Position numbers and translations under genes: made by a program. Shown piece by piece: positions 33,828-46,200 of a stretch of 64,000 nucleotides of DNA. Source of the stretch: Plasmopara viticola (Eukaryota > Oomycota > Peronosporomycetes > Peronosporales > Peronosporaceae); NCBI GenBank assembly GCA_001695595.3, contig MBPM02000007.1, forward strand, positions 1,178,001-1,242,000, given 5' to 3'. The notes under the pieces are model-generated. The model saw only the letters and a list, made by a program, of their open reading frames with translations, did not search any database and was not told where the DNA came from. Each line of letters begins with the position of its first letter. The first letter of the stretch is position 1.

Positions 33828-34099
33828 GTGCATTAGTAACAAATTGAGTCATGGTGTACGACAGAAGAAAGATAAATTTAACGGTGTGCTTGATAAGATG
33901 TTTTTGCTTTTGTTACGGCGGCTTTCCTTCTAGTTACTAGCTACATCACAACTGTTATTTTAAACTGTTTCTGAAGTTTGCGATTGACAGTCTAAGCGCA
34001 TGAAGATACACACTGTTTTAAGAATACTGAAGTTAGTTGCATAGATTTGTCGACTTGCAAACGGTTTGCCACCGTCGATTGGTACGATACGTTTAGGCA

Positions 34100-34517
34100 G
34101 AACGCACAATACAGTTATTTTATTCGGTGGCAAATCTTCACTTGTGGCTTTAACACACGCTCACGAAATTAATGTTAATTTTCATCGCCGCTTTTCCACT
34201 AGTTTTAAGTGTTATGCCATCCGAAAGCGTCCTCTGCTTATCCGAGCAAGTGACAGTTGCCCGTGCTTTGTATCGAGGATTTGGCATCAAGTTCTTGACA
34301 GTTGTACAGCTAAACACACTACCGATATAGAGTTGACCAAGATCAAAACTCAACGTTTTTAGCTTACGTACTTGAAAAAGGGGACATCAATTAAATACAT
34401 CACTTCCCATTTGTACATTTCATTTGGTTTAGGTGATGTCAAGTAGATGTTGCATGTGGTACCAGGCTGGCGATCCGTCTTTGCCAAATCTCTCATCACA
34501 ATAAATTCGGTTGATCC
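34100..34517 (-). pseudogene. Unidentified relic X, block c, cut by the unit junction (R1)
   Basis: The frame STEFIVMRDLAKTDRQPG aligns with relic X of block b. The homology stops at the family-B LTR that starts unit R2. Intervening frames such as NPRYKARATVTCSDKQR are conserved between R1 and R2 but not recognised. Confidence 0.35.
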
Positions 34518-34696
34518 TATAACAATTTGATTGTCGCAGAGCAGAATGGAAAGTAAATTCATAGGAATAGAGCCAACTTCCGGCCTAACTCACTTGTAGC
34601 CACGTGTTCTTCTGTCTCGATATTCTAGAACGTGACAAATTCTCTTATATGTCAAGTTGACACATACTGTGGGACACCCAATCAGAGGTCGTTACA
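34518..34696 (-). repeat. Family B LTR-like sequence at the R1/R2 junction
   Basis: 179 bp, nearly identical to 3034-3213, but with no element body and no matching 5-bp duplication around it. Left flank is the end of a unit (relic X), right flank the start of a unit. Confidence 0.6.
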
Positions 34697-34788
34697 ACCA
34701 GAAGTCAAACAGTCGCTAAATAATGGGTCGGAATGAAAAAGAAGGAGGGGATTCCCTAGAAGATTAAGGTCATAGCATTAAAAGCGTA

Positions 34789-35049
34789 CTACTTTGCGGG
34801 CCACGGCTGATATTTAGTTTCGAATATAAATTTATCCCAGCACGATCTATCGATGGCTAGGCGTGCCCTTTTGGAACCACATTTTTTTTGCTGTAAAGTT
34901 ACACGCGGTGTAGTAGAAGACGATCGAATTTGCGTTTGATTCTCAGCCAAAGTACAAAGGGCATTTGTTCCACATGCCTTCATGCCGTTTAGCAACCACG
35001 ACTTCATGATCACAGCCTCCGGCTTTACAGCGTAGACATGCACCTGCAT
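34789..35049 (-). other. Unidentified conserved reading frame, copy in R2
   Basis: 86 codons, same as in R3 and nearly the same as 3293-3571. Nothing further can be said about its function. Confidence 0.22.
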
Positions 35050-35424
35050 TCTATTTTTCGCCGGCGTTATCTGTGTGACAAGTTTCCACTGCCGCTTTTA
35101 ATGTGACGTCGGTTTTCACCGAAAAATTAATTACAGGTGCTAAACTATGGCAAAATGTTAGGAAACTGCATGTTTTTTCCATGTTGGCTAGAATTATGAG
35201 TTCTCTCGGCGACGTCAGAATATGGCGTCATGATTTTTTGCCGCATTGATTAGTTATTGGAGCAATATGCGACGCAATTAATATCGCTTACTAATGAGCA
35301 TTTCTTTAGCAAACTATAAAGCAACAGCCTAGTTAAATAATGGAAGCACAATTGAGAGCTAAATGTGGTTTCATTCTTCTTCTTAGACAGTTTTATCTAT
35401 GATATAAATACTCATCTAAAAGTG

Positions 35425-35631
35425 CTTGCTTTTTAGATATTATTTGAATTGAGTGTTAATGCTACAAATGGATCTGGCTGTACTCTAGTGCTTTTCGCGA
35501 CCAAACAAGGACATGTGGAAGTAGCAAAACCCCTGTTACATACACGCCAACACATACAGTCGAATGTTCTACTGTCGCAATGCTTACTAGTCATGTACAC
35601 AATCTGCCGCACAAAATGCATATTGCTATAA
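35425..35631 (+). pseudogene. Ankyrin-repeat fragment, copy in R2
   Basis: Same ankyrin-like frame as 3965-4172 (ATKQGHVEVAKPLL). R2 lacks a 16-bp segment a little upstream (near 35119) that R1 and R3 have. Confidence 0.48.
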
Positions 35632-36047
35632 AAAAAGGATCATGATTTTGATATATATTTTTTCAATATGGAGCAATAGACGTATCAAAGAAGCTACCAT
35701 CAGTGTCTTACGTAAAATGCCTCACTTTCTTACGCAAAGCGGATTAATGTATGCAGTACTCCCGCAATAATGGCACTATTAAGAAATCTGCCAGGCAAGC
35801 GCAACTGTTTTATAGCGTATCAATATTATAAGGTAAAAATCGAGCTAATTCCGATGTTCCAGCTCCATCGTTTTCGGCAGCACCAATACTTATGTCATTA
35901 TCAGCTAGTATTCATGGTATATAAATAGCAATATCTTTAAAATTTGGTTTGTATAATCATATGAATGTAATAGGCCACCACCTCGTCTAAACTTAAACGA
36001 GAAAAGTGACAGTTTCAGGACACAAGATCCATGCAAATGCGAACCCT

Positions 36048-36157
36048 ACTGAAACTTGTCTCACTTATCTGTACTGAATATATACAAATTGATGCGAAAA
36101 GATATATTCAGTATTTTTTCAGTATTCACGCACAGATAAGTAAGACAAGTTCAGTAG
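36048..36157. repeat. Foldback element, R2 copy
   Basis: Arms at 36048-36074 and 36132-36157, with the nested ACTGAATATAT pair inside. Surrounding 35632-36420 holds no gene. Confidence 0.45.
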
Positions 36158-36420
36158 ATTTCGCAATTGCATGGATGTTGTATATATAAATAGCAATATT
36201 CTTCAAATTTGGTGCAATCCTGTGTAATCACATGAACGTTATAGGCCACCACCTCGTCTAAACTTGAACGAGAAAAGTGCCAGTTTTAGAATACAAGATC
36301 TATGCAATTGCGAACCCTACTGAAACTTGTCTCACTTATCTGTGCGCGAGTATTGAAAAAGTACTAAATATATATTTTTGCATCAATTTGTGTTACCACT
36401 CTTCACGGTTGGTCGACAGT

Positions 36421-36978
36421 CGCTACAACAAAAAAAAGGGGGGTTAATATTACTTTTTTTACTGTCAGCTAATAACAATGGACAGCTTTTTGTCTCGTCT
36501 GTCTATTATTCATCACCCATTTTACTTATGAGAAGACCCTATAGCTTTGAGTCTGCAACGAAACTTCTTATTATGCTCCTTTAGCCTATGTGGCCATATT
36601 TGTAATTTAGAATTTATCCTGATTCCTTATGCATTGCTTTCCCTCCCCTAAATACTCCCCCAATCGCCATTAACTGCGTGGTCAAGTGCGTACACTTACC
36701 TTCTCGTGGTGCTAGTGTTCCCCATACCTTGTTGCTGCAACACGTCACTGTGTTCAGTGTTTTTCGCTGCTACCTCACTCTTTGGCACAAGTGAGTTGAA
36801 TTTTTGAGGATAAAATGATGTGCTAACTAAATTTGTAGAAAGGAGCACCTGCACTGTCACGATCCACGCAGCGTTCAGCCTGGTATGTGCCTACTGTCGC
36901 AAATTCCATTCCTTCACGCTTAACAATTCAGTTTTGTGTATTAATTGTACAATCTCGCGGCACAGTCAACTTTCCATC
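36421..36978 (+). promoter_or_regulatory. Upstream and leader region of the intact effector (R2)
   Basis: No gene. TCCATTCC at 36905-36912, about 67 bp before the ATG, resembles the oomycete initiator core. The uninterrupted target sites of copies 1 (AATGG, 36477) and 5 (ACAGT, 36416), and the probable site of copy 6 (ATAAC, 36472), all lie within 66 bp here. Confidence 0.45.
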
Positions 36979-38862
36979 ATGCGGTTTTGCTATTTACGCA
37001 TTGCTTTACTCACCAGTGCCTTAGCTGCGAATGCGTTCGCTGACACAGCGGAGACGGATGCCGAATTGGCCGCATCACGTACGGCGTCTTCGCTCGCACT
37101 TGTCCGTAACAATTCTGCTGCATCAGCGGATACAGAGACTCACGAGGTGAAGAATGTCGATGACGAAGACAGAGCAGGGATGGCAGTCTCACAATTTGCC
37201 AAATTGATTGGAAAGGTTGCAAGAAGCAATATAGTGAAGGGTCTCAAGAAAAATGTCCTCGACCCATTCATGAAAGACAAAATGGTTTTGCAAGCAGTCT
37301 ATAATGGTTTATATCTAACCGACCCAAACATCAACGTTTTGTTCTCCAAGGAATGGATCCGGTGGGCTTATTTAGTCTGCCACCTCGGCCGTCACTTCGA
37401 TGAGAATGATTACGAGTTTCTCATTGAGGCAATGTCGGCCATATATGACGCCGAAACATTGTCCAAGATATTAATCACCGCGGCCAATTTTGAAGGATCA
37501 GAAGCTCTAGCTATAAATTTGGCTAAAGCTGCAAACAATGAAGTCAAGGGTCTGGTCCTCCGACAAAAGCATGAACTTGCCAGCAAACTATTCCATCAGG
37601 AAGTACATTCGGCAGAGGAGATTTCTAAGAATCGTCGTGATCGTATTTTGGCGTACGTGGGGCACTACCAAATGCTTCCAGATGAGGAGTATCACATTTT
37701 GACCAGCTACCTAACGATTTTGCTCAAATTCAACAAAAATGCTGTTGGCGATGCGCTATCAGTGTCCCGCATGAGTTCTGAGGATGCTGCTTTACTCCAA
37801 ATTTTACTTTCGCTACAGAATTTCCACGAATCGAGATGTCTCGATGATTTAGTGTCTATTTGGTTGGATGTGAACATACCCCCGTCCAGAATCGTGTCCA
37901 TGCTGGTGCAAAATAATGCGGAAGCTGATTGGTTTACCATTCTTTTTTCAAACCGGCCATCGAAAAACTTCTGGCTGCTCTACCTAGAAAAGTACAATGC
38001 ATTAAGTACTGAAGACAGCTTTACAGACTCCGCAAATCTTGATTTTGAGCAAGTTTTGCAAATACTGTTTGCGGTGGTAGAGCAAGAGTCGCCTGCAACT
38101 GACAAACACATGGCGTACAGCACTATAATTAAGGTGCTGACTGCACCATCAATTGCCCGTCTCAGCTCGAGCTATGACAATGTGATTAGGCTGACGTCGA
38201 TTTTGTTGCTGGAAAGAGTTCGTCCGTCCGACGTTTTGATTATGCTGATGGGCGATGAAGCATACGCTGACAGATTTCGTATAATTTTTATAAATCAGGC
38301 ATCGAAAAGCTTTTGGGTGCGCTACCTAAAAATGTACATTGAGCCAAGTTTTCATGTCGAGGACTTAGCGCACACCGCAAATATCGAATTCCAGCAGCTA
38401 CTGGCAATGCTGTTTGATATTGGGGGGCAAGCATTATCTGCGGCTGACACATACTCGGCGAGTAGCACGATTCTTAAGATACTGATTTCGCCAGAAATTG
38501 CCAACGTCATCGCGACCCAAACGTATTTGGAAATGCTGACATCGAACTGGTTGCAGCAGGGGTTTACTCCGTCCAATATTGTCTACATGCTATTGCTCGA
38601 AGAGGCGGAAGCAGACTACTTCAAGATACTTTTTACGAACGACCAAAGCTCAAAGTTTTGGGAGGATTACGCAAAGGCGTGTTACGTAAACACGCCATTT
38701 CCACAGAATTATTTTTTTCCGACGCTCATTGGATTTTTCGGGTTCGAAGACTTAAGAAAAATGTTTGAAACAGCTTTAACTGTTGAGGCAACAATTGAAA
38801 AGGCGCAATCTCTTCTTGATCAACTTTACTGGTGGAAGCTCAGCTCGCCTGGCAACTTCTAA
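36979..38862 (+). CDS. Secreted tandem-LWY effector protein, intact (R2)
   Basis: 627 residues. Residues 1-21 form a signal peptide (hydrophobic core LRIALLTSALAANAFA, cleavage expected before D22). No canonical RxLR motif is seen; SLALVRNN (38-45) is the nearest candidate, and DEDR at 62-65 sits where a dEER-type motif is usual. A helical region follows. Then come three LWY-type modules with the pattern W..., a helix with F/Y-x-x-L/I, then F-W-x-x-Y: about W295-Y335, 407-450 (W446) and W524-Y564. Such proteins belong to the oomycete RxLR/WY effector superfamily and act inside plant cells; the target is unknown. The start is the first in-frame ATG; the upstream open frame begins only with GTG. 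One full gene per unit is seen, and the R1 copy is disrupted. Confidence 0.88.
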   Translation: MRFCYLRIALLTSALAANAFADTAETDAELAASRTASSLALVRNNSAASADTETHEVKNVDDEDRAGMAVSQFAKLIGKVARSNIVKGLKKNVLDPFMKDKMVLQAVYNGLYLTDPNINVLFSKEWIRWAYLVCHLGRHFDENDYEFLIEAMSAIYDAETLSKILITAANFEGSEALAINLAKAANNEVKGLVLRQKHELASKLFHQEVHSAEEISKNRRDRILAYVGHYQMLPDEEYHILTSYLTILLKFNKNAVGDALSVSRMSSEDAALLQILLSLQNFHESRCLDDLVSIWLDVNIPPSRIVSMLVQNNAEADWFTILFSNRPSKNFWLLYLEKYNALSTEDSFTDSANLDFEQVLQILFAVVEQESPATDKHMAYSTIIKVLTAPSIARLSSSYDNVIRLTSILLLERVRPSDVLIMLMGDEAYADRFRIIFINQASKSFWVRYLKMYIEPSFHVEDLAHTANIEFQQLLAMLFDIGGQALSAADTYSASSTILKILISPEIANVIATQTYLEMLTSNWLQQGFTPSNIVYMLLLEEAEADYFKILFTNDQSSKFWEDYAKACYVNTPFPQNYFFPTLIGFFGFEDLRKMFETALTVEATIEKAQSLLDQLYWWKLSSPGNF

Positions 38863-39146
38863 GTGCATCTTAGCGACAAGAGTTCGTGTCAGGGTGTACG
38901 ACAAAGAATTCGAAGTTGGTAAGACTACCTACTACAATGCGGTTGATAATGCATTTTTGCTTTTGCTACGGTGCCTTTCCGCCTACTTACCACTCGTTTT
39001 CATTCCACTCACGGGTGTTATTTATAAATTGTTTCTTCAGTGTGCGGTTAAAAGTCTTAGCGCATAAAGCTACGCACTGATTCAAGGGAGCCTAATTTTA
39101 AGTATATATATTGTCGACTTCCAGGCGGTTTGCCACCGACGATTGC

Positions 39147-39577
39147 TGCGATAAATTACACGCACAATACAATTACGGCCATCGGTGGCAAATTTAATTT
39201 GTGATTAGCACACATCCTCGCGATATGAAACGTCAACTTTAATCGCCGCTTTTCCACTTGTTCTATATGTAATGGCATCTGAAAGCTTCATTTAGTTATC
39301 CGGCCAAGTGACAGCTGCCCGTGCTTTGTGTCAATGATTCGAAACCAAGTTCCTGACAGTTTGTACAGCTAACACACGAATACATAATAGAGTTAGCCGA
39401 CGCCAAAACTTAATGTTTCTAGCTTACGCACTTGATTGAGTTGACATCAATTGCATGCACCAATTCCTATCTGCATGGTTAAGGCGATGTCAAGTAGATG
39501 ACGCATGTGGTAGCAGGCTGGCGATCCATCTCTGTCAGGTCCCACATCACAGTAAAATTCCTCTGGTCCAACAATTG
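39147..39577 (-). pseudogene. Unidentified relic X, block a (R2)
   Basis: Matches 16620-17050 nearly base for base, at the same distance from the effector stop. 38863-39146 is the effector 3' flank. Confidence 0.33.
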
Positions 39578-40226
39578 TGACAGCCAAGAGTGGTGCTTAT
39601 GGTTTCGCTGTGTTGTAAATTTGTAGCTAAAACGAACCTGCATGTGACTGTATACACCTTTTAATGCTCACCTCTTTTTGTTGTAGCGACTTTCGACTCG
39701 GCGCTATAGTCACTCAGCCCGTTATGATTGATAGCACAGATTAATGCAAAATATTCAGTATTCGCGCATTGATCAGCGAGGCAAGTTTCAGCAGAGATCG
39801 CAATTGCGGGCACAACCTAAAAGGCCATGATGTGGACTTAGGCTTGGTCTTGTATCCTAGCACTGGCACCACCTCGTCCAAGTTCATATGATGATGACCT
39901 TTGAAACTAATATGGTTATATGAAATTGCCCGATTTTTAGAACTATCGCATCTTACTTACCATGAAATTTTGAAGCGGTATTTGATAATGGCTCGAGTGT
40001 TGGAATTGATGAAGCTGGAACATTAGAAAGACAATTCATTACGTTTATCCTACAGTATCGATCTGCTAACAAACAGCAACGAGATCCAACGCTTACTTGG
40101 CAGGTTTCTAAACAGTGTCGCTATCGCTGGAATACTGCTTACATCCACTGGCGTCAATTTATTTTACGTAGTCAGTGATAATGAGCTACGTATATAAGCC
40201 AAATGTATTGTAATGACAATATATCA

Positions 40227-40934
40227 GAAACATGGTACTTTTATAAGCAATATGAAGATCATACAGCTTGTGCGGCAAATTGCGTACATGAATAGTGAGT
40301 ATCGTGACAGTAAGACGCACGACTCTATGCGTTGACGATCTTGAACGGGAGGTGTACTGCTTCACATGTGCGAAAAATTATTTGTAGCATTGATACTCGC
40401 TCCAAATGATATCTAAACAGCAAGCATTTCTAGGACAGGATTCATATCATAAATAACACTGTCTAGGAAGAAGCATGAAAAGCGCTAAAATATTAAACAT
40501 TGAGGTGTGTCATTACGCCGCGTAATAATGCAGTGTGAATATTGGTGTTACACCAAACAGCATAAAGCATTCATATACTCGTACCCTACAATTATCATAA
40601 CAACTCCATATTCCGAAAGACCTCCTTCATTTACTAGCTCAGGGCCATCGTCGACAAGCCCAATATGGCGTCGTCAAACTCATTACAACAAGCAGTAGGA
40701 CTAACGTCGACACCCGAGGGTTTTCGGTCGCATCAACGTTCTATTAACTTTTCCCACCGCATCTTTATCTTTGCTCTAGAATGTCAAGCGCCTGACAAAA
40801 GTCGCGCTTCGTTAAAATTCCACAAATCCTTGACCAAATAGCGCAGCTCAACTGCATCGATCCATACATTTCCATTTATGTCATTGTGGCGACAAGCTAA
40901 TTGGCACAGTCTCGCGTAGTTCCTTGTCGGACAT
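40227..40934 (-). pseudogene. EF-hand/ankyrin relic, block a (R2)
   Basis: Same broken gene as 17700-18407, starting at the ATG at 40934. It carries the same frame breaks, so inactivation predates the tandem duplication. Confidence 0.45.
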
Positions 40935-41115
40935 AACGATGGCAAAGTCGCTTCACGAAGTACGTAGGTAGTAAGAAAAAAATTCTATGCTCCCAAAACT
41001 TACTCTGCTTAGTATATCTCATATGTCCTTCAATACAAATCTCTCATTTAAAGTCATATACATGCACTGTGCAAGCCTACTGACGACGCGATTATTCTTT
41101 TTTGGGCGGCGATGG

Positions 41116-41572
41116 TCTTCATTGTCATCTTCCTGCTCACATTTCTTGTTATGCATACGATCGGACACTAGTGCCTCCTTTTCCAGATCGTCCCACGACG
41201 ATGCGTCCTCTTCATCCGACGGTTCTTTAGTCATGAACAGCCGATTCCCAGTCCAACCCATCTATATTGCTATCTCCAGCTTTCTCCTCATCATCATCCT
41301 CATCATCCGAGTCCTCCATTCACAGATTCAAGCAACGACATCAAACAAGTTTCTCAACTCAAGAATACTCGACCGCATCTGTAAAAATTTCCAACCAAAG
41401 CAGGTTGAGGCACCCCATTACCGTCCGTGTCGAGGCAAAAGAGAAGGTTACTCTTACTGTGGACATGATACTCGTCCAGTTCAGATTTGCAGTACTCATT
41501 GTAAATCAAGTATTGTTACCATCTAGCCGCTATATAATCCGCTCGAGCTCTTTCCACGAAGACACATTCGCA
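41116..41572 (-). pseudogene. SPT16 C-terminal fragment, block a (R2)
   Basis: Same fragment as 18590-19045. One base fewer in a T run joins the tail frame here into an 80-codon open frame (41019-41261) that includes SDEEDASSWDDLEKEALVSD and the basic end. This is a small indel, not a restored gene. Confidence 0.6.
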
Positions 41573-42144
41573 TAATGTCAAAGTTTTTACAAATACAACG
41601 TCAGTTTTTCGACGAAACCATAAAATGCACGTTACTCCATGGGTTAACTATTTCACACTAGATTTACGTACAAAGCATAGTGTTAGTAGGAAAACAAAGC
41701 GCCGCCCACAAGCTCATTAATATTTTTTCTATTAAAAAATAAGGCTCCAAACCCAATTTTTTTCAACAGCTTTTTAAATTCATAATAAAAACGGAAAGAG
41801 CTAAGAGTTCTGATTTTACTTTAAATTTTTTAAATGATTGGTCAATAGCTACACTTTTGATCCGAAATAGATACACAACCAATCGAAATGAATAACACCT
41901 TTTATGATGCGTTAAATAGGATTTTTTTTACTTTTGTTACGGCGGCTTTCCGCCTAGTTATCACTCGGATTCATTCTTCTCACGGCTTTATTCTATACTG
42001 TTCGTGAAGTGTGCGGTTTACAGTCCAAGCGCATGAAGCTACGCACTAATTTAAGGAAATCTAATTTGACCATATAGATTTGTCGACTTGCAGGCAGTTT
42101 GCCACCGTCAATTGATTCGGTACGTTTAAGTAGAATGCACAATA

Positions 42145-42677
42145 CAATTGCGGCCATCGGTGGCAAAACTTAAGTCGTGGCTATCACACATCGTCACAGT
42201 ATTGAACGTCAACTTTAATCGCCGCTTTTTCACTAGTTCTAACTGTATTGGCATCTGAAAGCGTCTTCTGGTTGTCCGGGCTAGTGACAGCTGCCATACT
42301 TTGTATCAATGATCCGAAACCAAATTTTTGCCAGTTGTACAGCTAAACACACAATTCCGAAAAAGAGTTGGCCGACACCGAGACTCAACGTTTTTAGCTT
42401 GCGTACTTGGTTGGGTGGACATCAATTTTATACGCCGATTCCCATTTGCACGTTTCATTTGTATCAAGTAGATGATGCAAGTGGTACCAGGCTGGCGACC
42501 CATCTCTGCCAGATCCCACATCCCAGTAAATTCCGTTGGTCCGATTGCTGTTACAGCCAAGAGTGGTGGTAATATTTTCGCTGTGTTGTATATGGAAGAT
42601 TTAATGAACTTGCATGTGTTTGTGAATATCTCCTGATGCTCACCTCTTTTTGTCGTCGCGACTTTCAATTTTGTCAC
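42145..42677 (-). pseudogene. Unidentified relic X, block b (R2)
   Basis: The 123-codon frame at 42306-42677 differs from R1 by Glu for Asp in IGPTEFTGMW. Otherwise it is the same relic as 19620-20152. 41573-42145 is AT-rich with old effector 3' flank sequence and no gene. Confidence 0.35.
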
Positions 42678-43044
42678 TCAGCTCGTCGAGATTGATAGCA
42701 CAGATTGATGCAAAATATCCAGTTTTTCCGCATAGGTTAGTGAGGCAAGTTTCAGTAGGAAACGCAACTGCGTGCACAACTTTTAATGGCGCTGATGTGG
42801 ACGTAAGCTTGATCTTGCCGGCACCACTTTAGACAAGTTCGTGATCTATATTGTTCATATGACATGAGATTGCACAATTTTTAAAATTATCACTACTTGT
42901 TTACCATGAAACATTTAAAGCGGCATCTGATAATGGCTCAAGTGTTGGTGCTGCTGGAATTGATGGAGCTGGAACATTAAAAAATCATGCATCATTTTTG
43001 CCTCATAGTATCGATATGCCAATAAACACTAACAAAATCTTACG

Positions 43045-43190
43045 TGTTAACATTACACCGCTGAATGCATGTTGAACAGGTGGATGGCTTTACAGTAATT
43101 ACAAGTACGTCACAATTAGTAATTACATATGGTAGCCATTCATTGGTCAGGATAAATATATTCACTTCGGTTTTTACTTTCTTCTTAACA
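43045..43190 (+). repeat. 5' LTR of family A copy 4
   Basis: 146 bp. Confidence 0.95.
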
Positions 43191-43238
43191 GGTTAACAGC
43201 CGCAAACAACAGCCTCGAATCACCACACCGTCACCGCC

Positions 43239-46200
43239 ATGACTACCAAGCGCACCGAAGTCCTCCTAGAAGATGGTAACTACTACCATTGGGAGTTCAA
43301 CATGAGAATGGCCCTCGCAAGAAAAGGGCTGCTGGGACACATTATGGGCGCGAAGGGCGAGAGCGAAATAACGGAGACGTGGCTCGTGAATGACGCCAAG
43401 GCATTGGGTATAATTGCCCAGGGCGTCGAGATACAACACCAGACCAAGATACGGTCTGCTACTCGTGCCTTGGAGGCATGGGGAACGCTTCGCGATTTCT
43501 ACCATCGTTCCACTTTACACAACCGTGTCACGATGACACGGCGCCTTCATGAGTTTAAGATGGAGAGTGGCACTCGCATGGTGGAACATCTGGACGCGTT
43601 CGATGAGCTGGTCGTGGGACTCCAGATGACGGGAGAGCCGGTGGATGAATCAAGACAGCTAGTGGTGCTTCTGAGCAGCTTGCCGGCGGAATATGAAATA
43701 ATATCTTCTATCGTGGAGAACGCCAAGGACATCACTCTGATCGAAGTCAAGGAGAAGCTGTTGAAGGAGTCAGACAGACTACAGAAGAAGGAAGCAAGTG
43801 AGAAAGCGTTTCGAGCCACAGACAATGATGGACGGATCAAGGGCAGACGAGGAAGTGGCCGCAAGATTTACGCGCCACGCAAGGGCGGCGGTTTTCGGGG
43901 AAAATGCTTCAATTGTGACCAGACTGGTCATATGAAGCGGAACTGCCCAGCTGCTGAGAGCCGTTCCAGAAACCGTTATAGCGGTAATGATGCAGTGTTT
44001 GCTGTGGGGGATGAGAAATCAGTAAGCTGGCTGATCGACAGTGGTGCGACGTCACACATGACCCCTCACCGAAGTGACTTGATCGACTTCAAGCAACTTA
44101 AAGACGACATCAAGGTAACAATTGCAGATGGCAGAAAGTTACGCGTCGAAGGAGCTGGAACAGTGAAGCTTATCGGCTTAGATGGAAGACGCATATCGAT
44201 GATGGAAGTGCTGCTTATCCCTGGACTTGACAGACGTCTACTGTCGGTGGGAAAGCTTGCCGAACGTGGACTAAGTGTGGAGTTTCAGCGTGCTTCGTGC
44301 ATCATTTGGGACAAGAACGAAGCTTTGGCAACTGGGACAAGAAATGGGAAAGCTTACACACTGGATTGTCAGCAAGAGGAGGCACGATTGGTGCAATACT
44401 CGGGAGTTGATAGTCAGTGGGAGTTATGGCACGCTCGCATGGGACATCCAAGTGAGGACGTTTTAGTGAAAACTATGCGATCCACAGAAGGTATTCCTGC
44501 GCTAAAACAAGGTATCAAGACCCTGTGTGGTGGATGCATGAAGGGCAAGCAGACGATCGAAGCCTTTCCAGGACGCTCCATGACAAAGACATCGCGTGTA
44601 TTGGAGTTAGTTCACACAGACGTGATGGGACCCATGAAGACACTTTCAAAAGGAGGTGCTAAATACATTTTGACGTTTGTGGATGATTATTCACGATATG
44701 TGGTGGCTTACTTTCTGGCAAAGAAGAGTGAAGTTGCCGACAAGATCAAGATGTTCAAAGCACTGCATGAGAATCAGTGGGGAGCCCGTATCAAGTGCCT
44801 GCGTTCGGACAACGGAACGGAGTTTGTCAACAAGACAGTTACGAATTTATGTCAGCGGAACGGTATCATACATCAGCGTACAGTACCATACAGTCCCCAA
44901 CAAAATGGTATTGCAGAACGAATGAACCGTACGATAATGGAAAAGGCACGGAGCATGCTACACTACAAGTGTGTTCCGACATGTTGGTGGGCAGAGGCAG
45001 TAAGCACTGCGGTGTACCTGATCAACCGCTCTCCTAATACAATGCACCCAAATAACACCCCATATGAACTGGGATTTAAGATGAAGCCACGGATGGATCA
45101 TCTTAGGGTGTTTGGGTCTCATGGATATGCTCACGTTGATCAAGTGAAGAGGACGAAGCTCGAAGCCAAAAGCTTCAAGTGCATGTTCCTTGGTTATGCC
45201 GAAGACACCAAGGGATACCGAGTTTACGATTTGGAGAAAGACAAGATATCAGTATCACGGTCGGTGAAGCTGGACGAGCGTGAAGTGGGCGGCATTTATG
45301 AGACACACACGCCCAAACAAATAAAAGTGATACACGTTACCAAAGACAACGATGAAAGTGCTGTGTCCGGGCCGACGGAACACCAACAAGATCAAGATGA
45401 ACTTATGGAGGGTGAAGGAGAAGATGAAATTCCAGATGCTCCAATGAATGAAGAGGAGTCCGACACAAATGAGTCAAGGATCGAGATGCTTCGATTACCG
45501 ACCTCTGTACACTCTGAGCTGACAGAGTACAGACCTCCTACACTGGATGCACAGGAAGATCGATTGGTATTTCGACCGCAAGTGGAACGTTCAAGGCGTA
45601 CAAATGAACCAATGTTATTGCTGGAAAACGGATCAGATGCCGATGAAAGTCTGGGAGGAAGCGATGGACCACCATCTTCAAAGCGTGCAAGGATTGATGA
45701 AGACGGCCTGATAGCTGAAGCTATTCTCGCTTACGCTGTGAGTGTTGGTGAAGAATCAGACTTGCCTACCACGTATGCGCAGGCAATGTCTAGTGATGAG
45801 GCAGAACAGTGGCGACAAGCGATGGACGCCGAATTGCAGTCGCATCACAAAAACAAAACATGGACACTCGTTCCACGAGAATCAATTGGACGTACGATTG
45901 GATGCCGCTGGGTCTTTGCTAAGAAGCGTGACCAGAATGGATGTGTTGTGCGCTACAAAGCACGATTGGTGGCTAAAGGTTTCAAGCAGAAATACGGCGT
46001 GGATTTCTTCGAGACTTACTCTCCAGTGGCCAACATGAACTCAATTCGAGTTGTACTCGCAGTGTGTGCGGTATTAGGCTACAAAATGGAACAGCTGGAC
46101 GTCGACACCGCCTTTCTCAACAGTGTACTGTCGGATCGTGTTCACATGGAAGTTCCAATTGGTGTAAAGGGAGCTCAAGGATTTGCGTGTCAGCTGAACA

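Larger units (their letters stand above)
3034..34517. repeat. Tandem unit R1 (about 18.1 kb after removing three insertions)
   Basis: First of three direct repeats. Removing the family-A copies at 5027-9484, 11620-16079 and 21719-26178 with one target duplication each leaves about 18,091 bp. These align in order with unit R2, differing mainly by single bases and small indels. The unit carries one full effector gene (disrupted here), relics of EF-hand/ankyrin and SPT16 genes, and a broken second effector. Confidence 0.9.

Noticed and set aside
34518..34696. Simple solo LTR insertion
   Set aside because: No 5-bp duplication flanks it, and the identical context at 57034 is better explained as a repeat junction.
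36820..36978. 53-residue N-terminal extension of the effector frame
   Set aside because: It begins with GTG and contains no ATG, and the signal peptide starts only at 36979.
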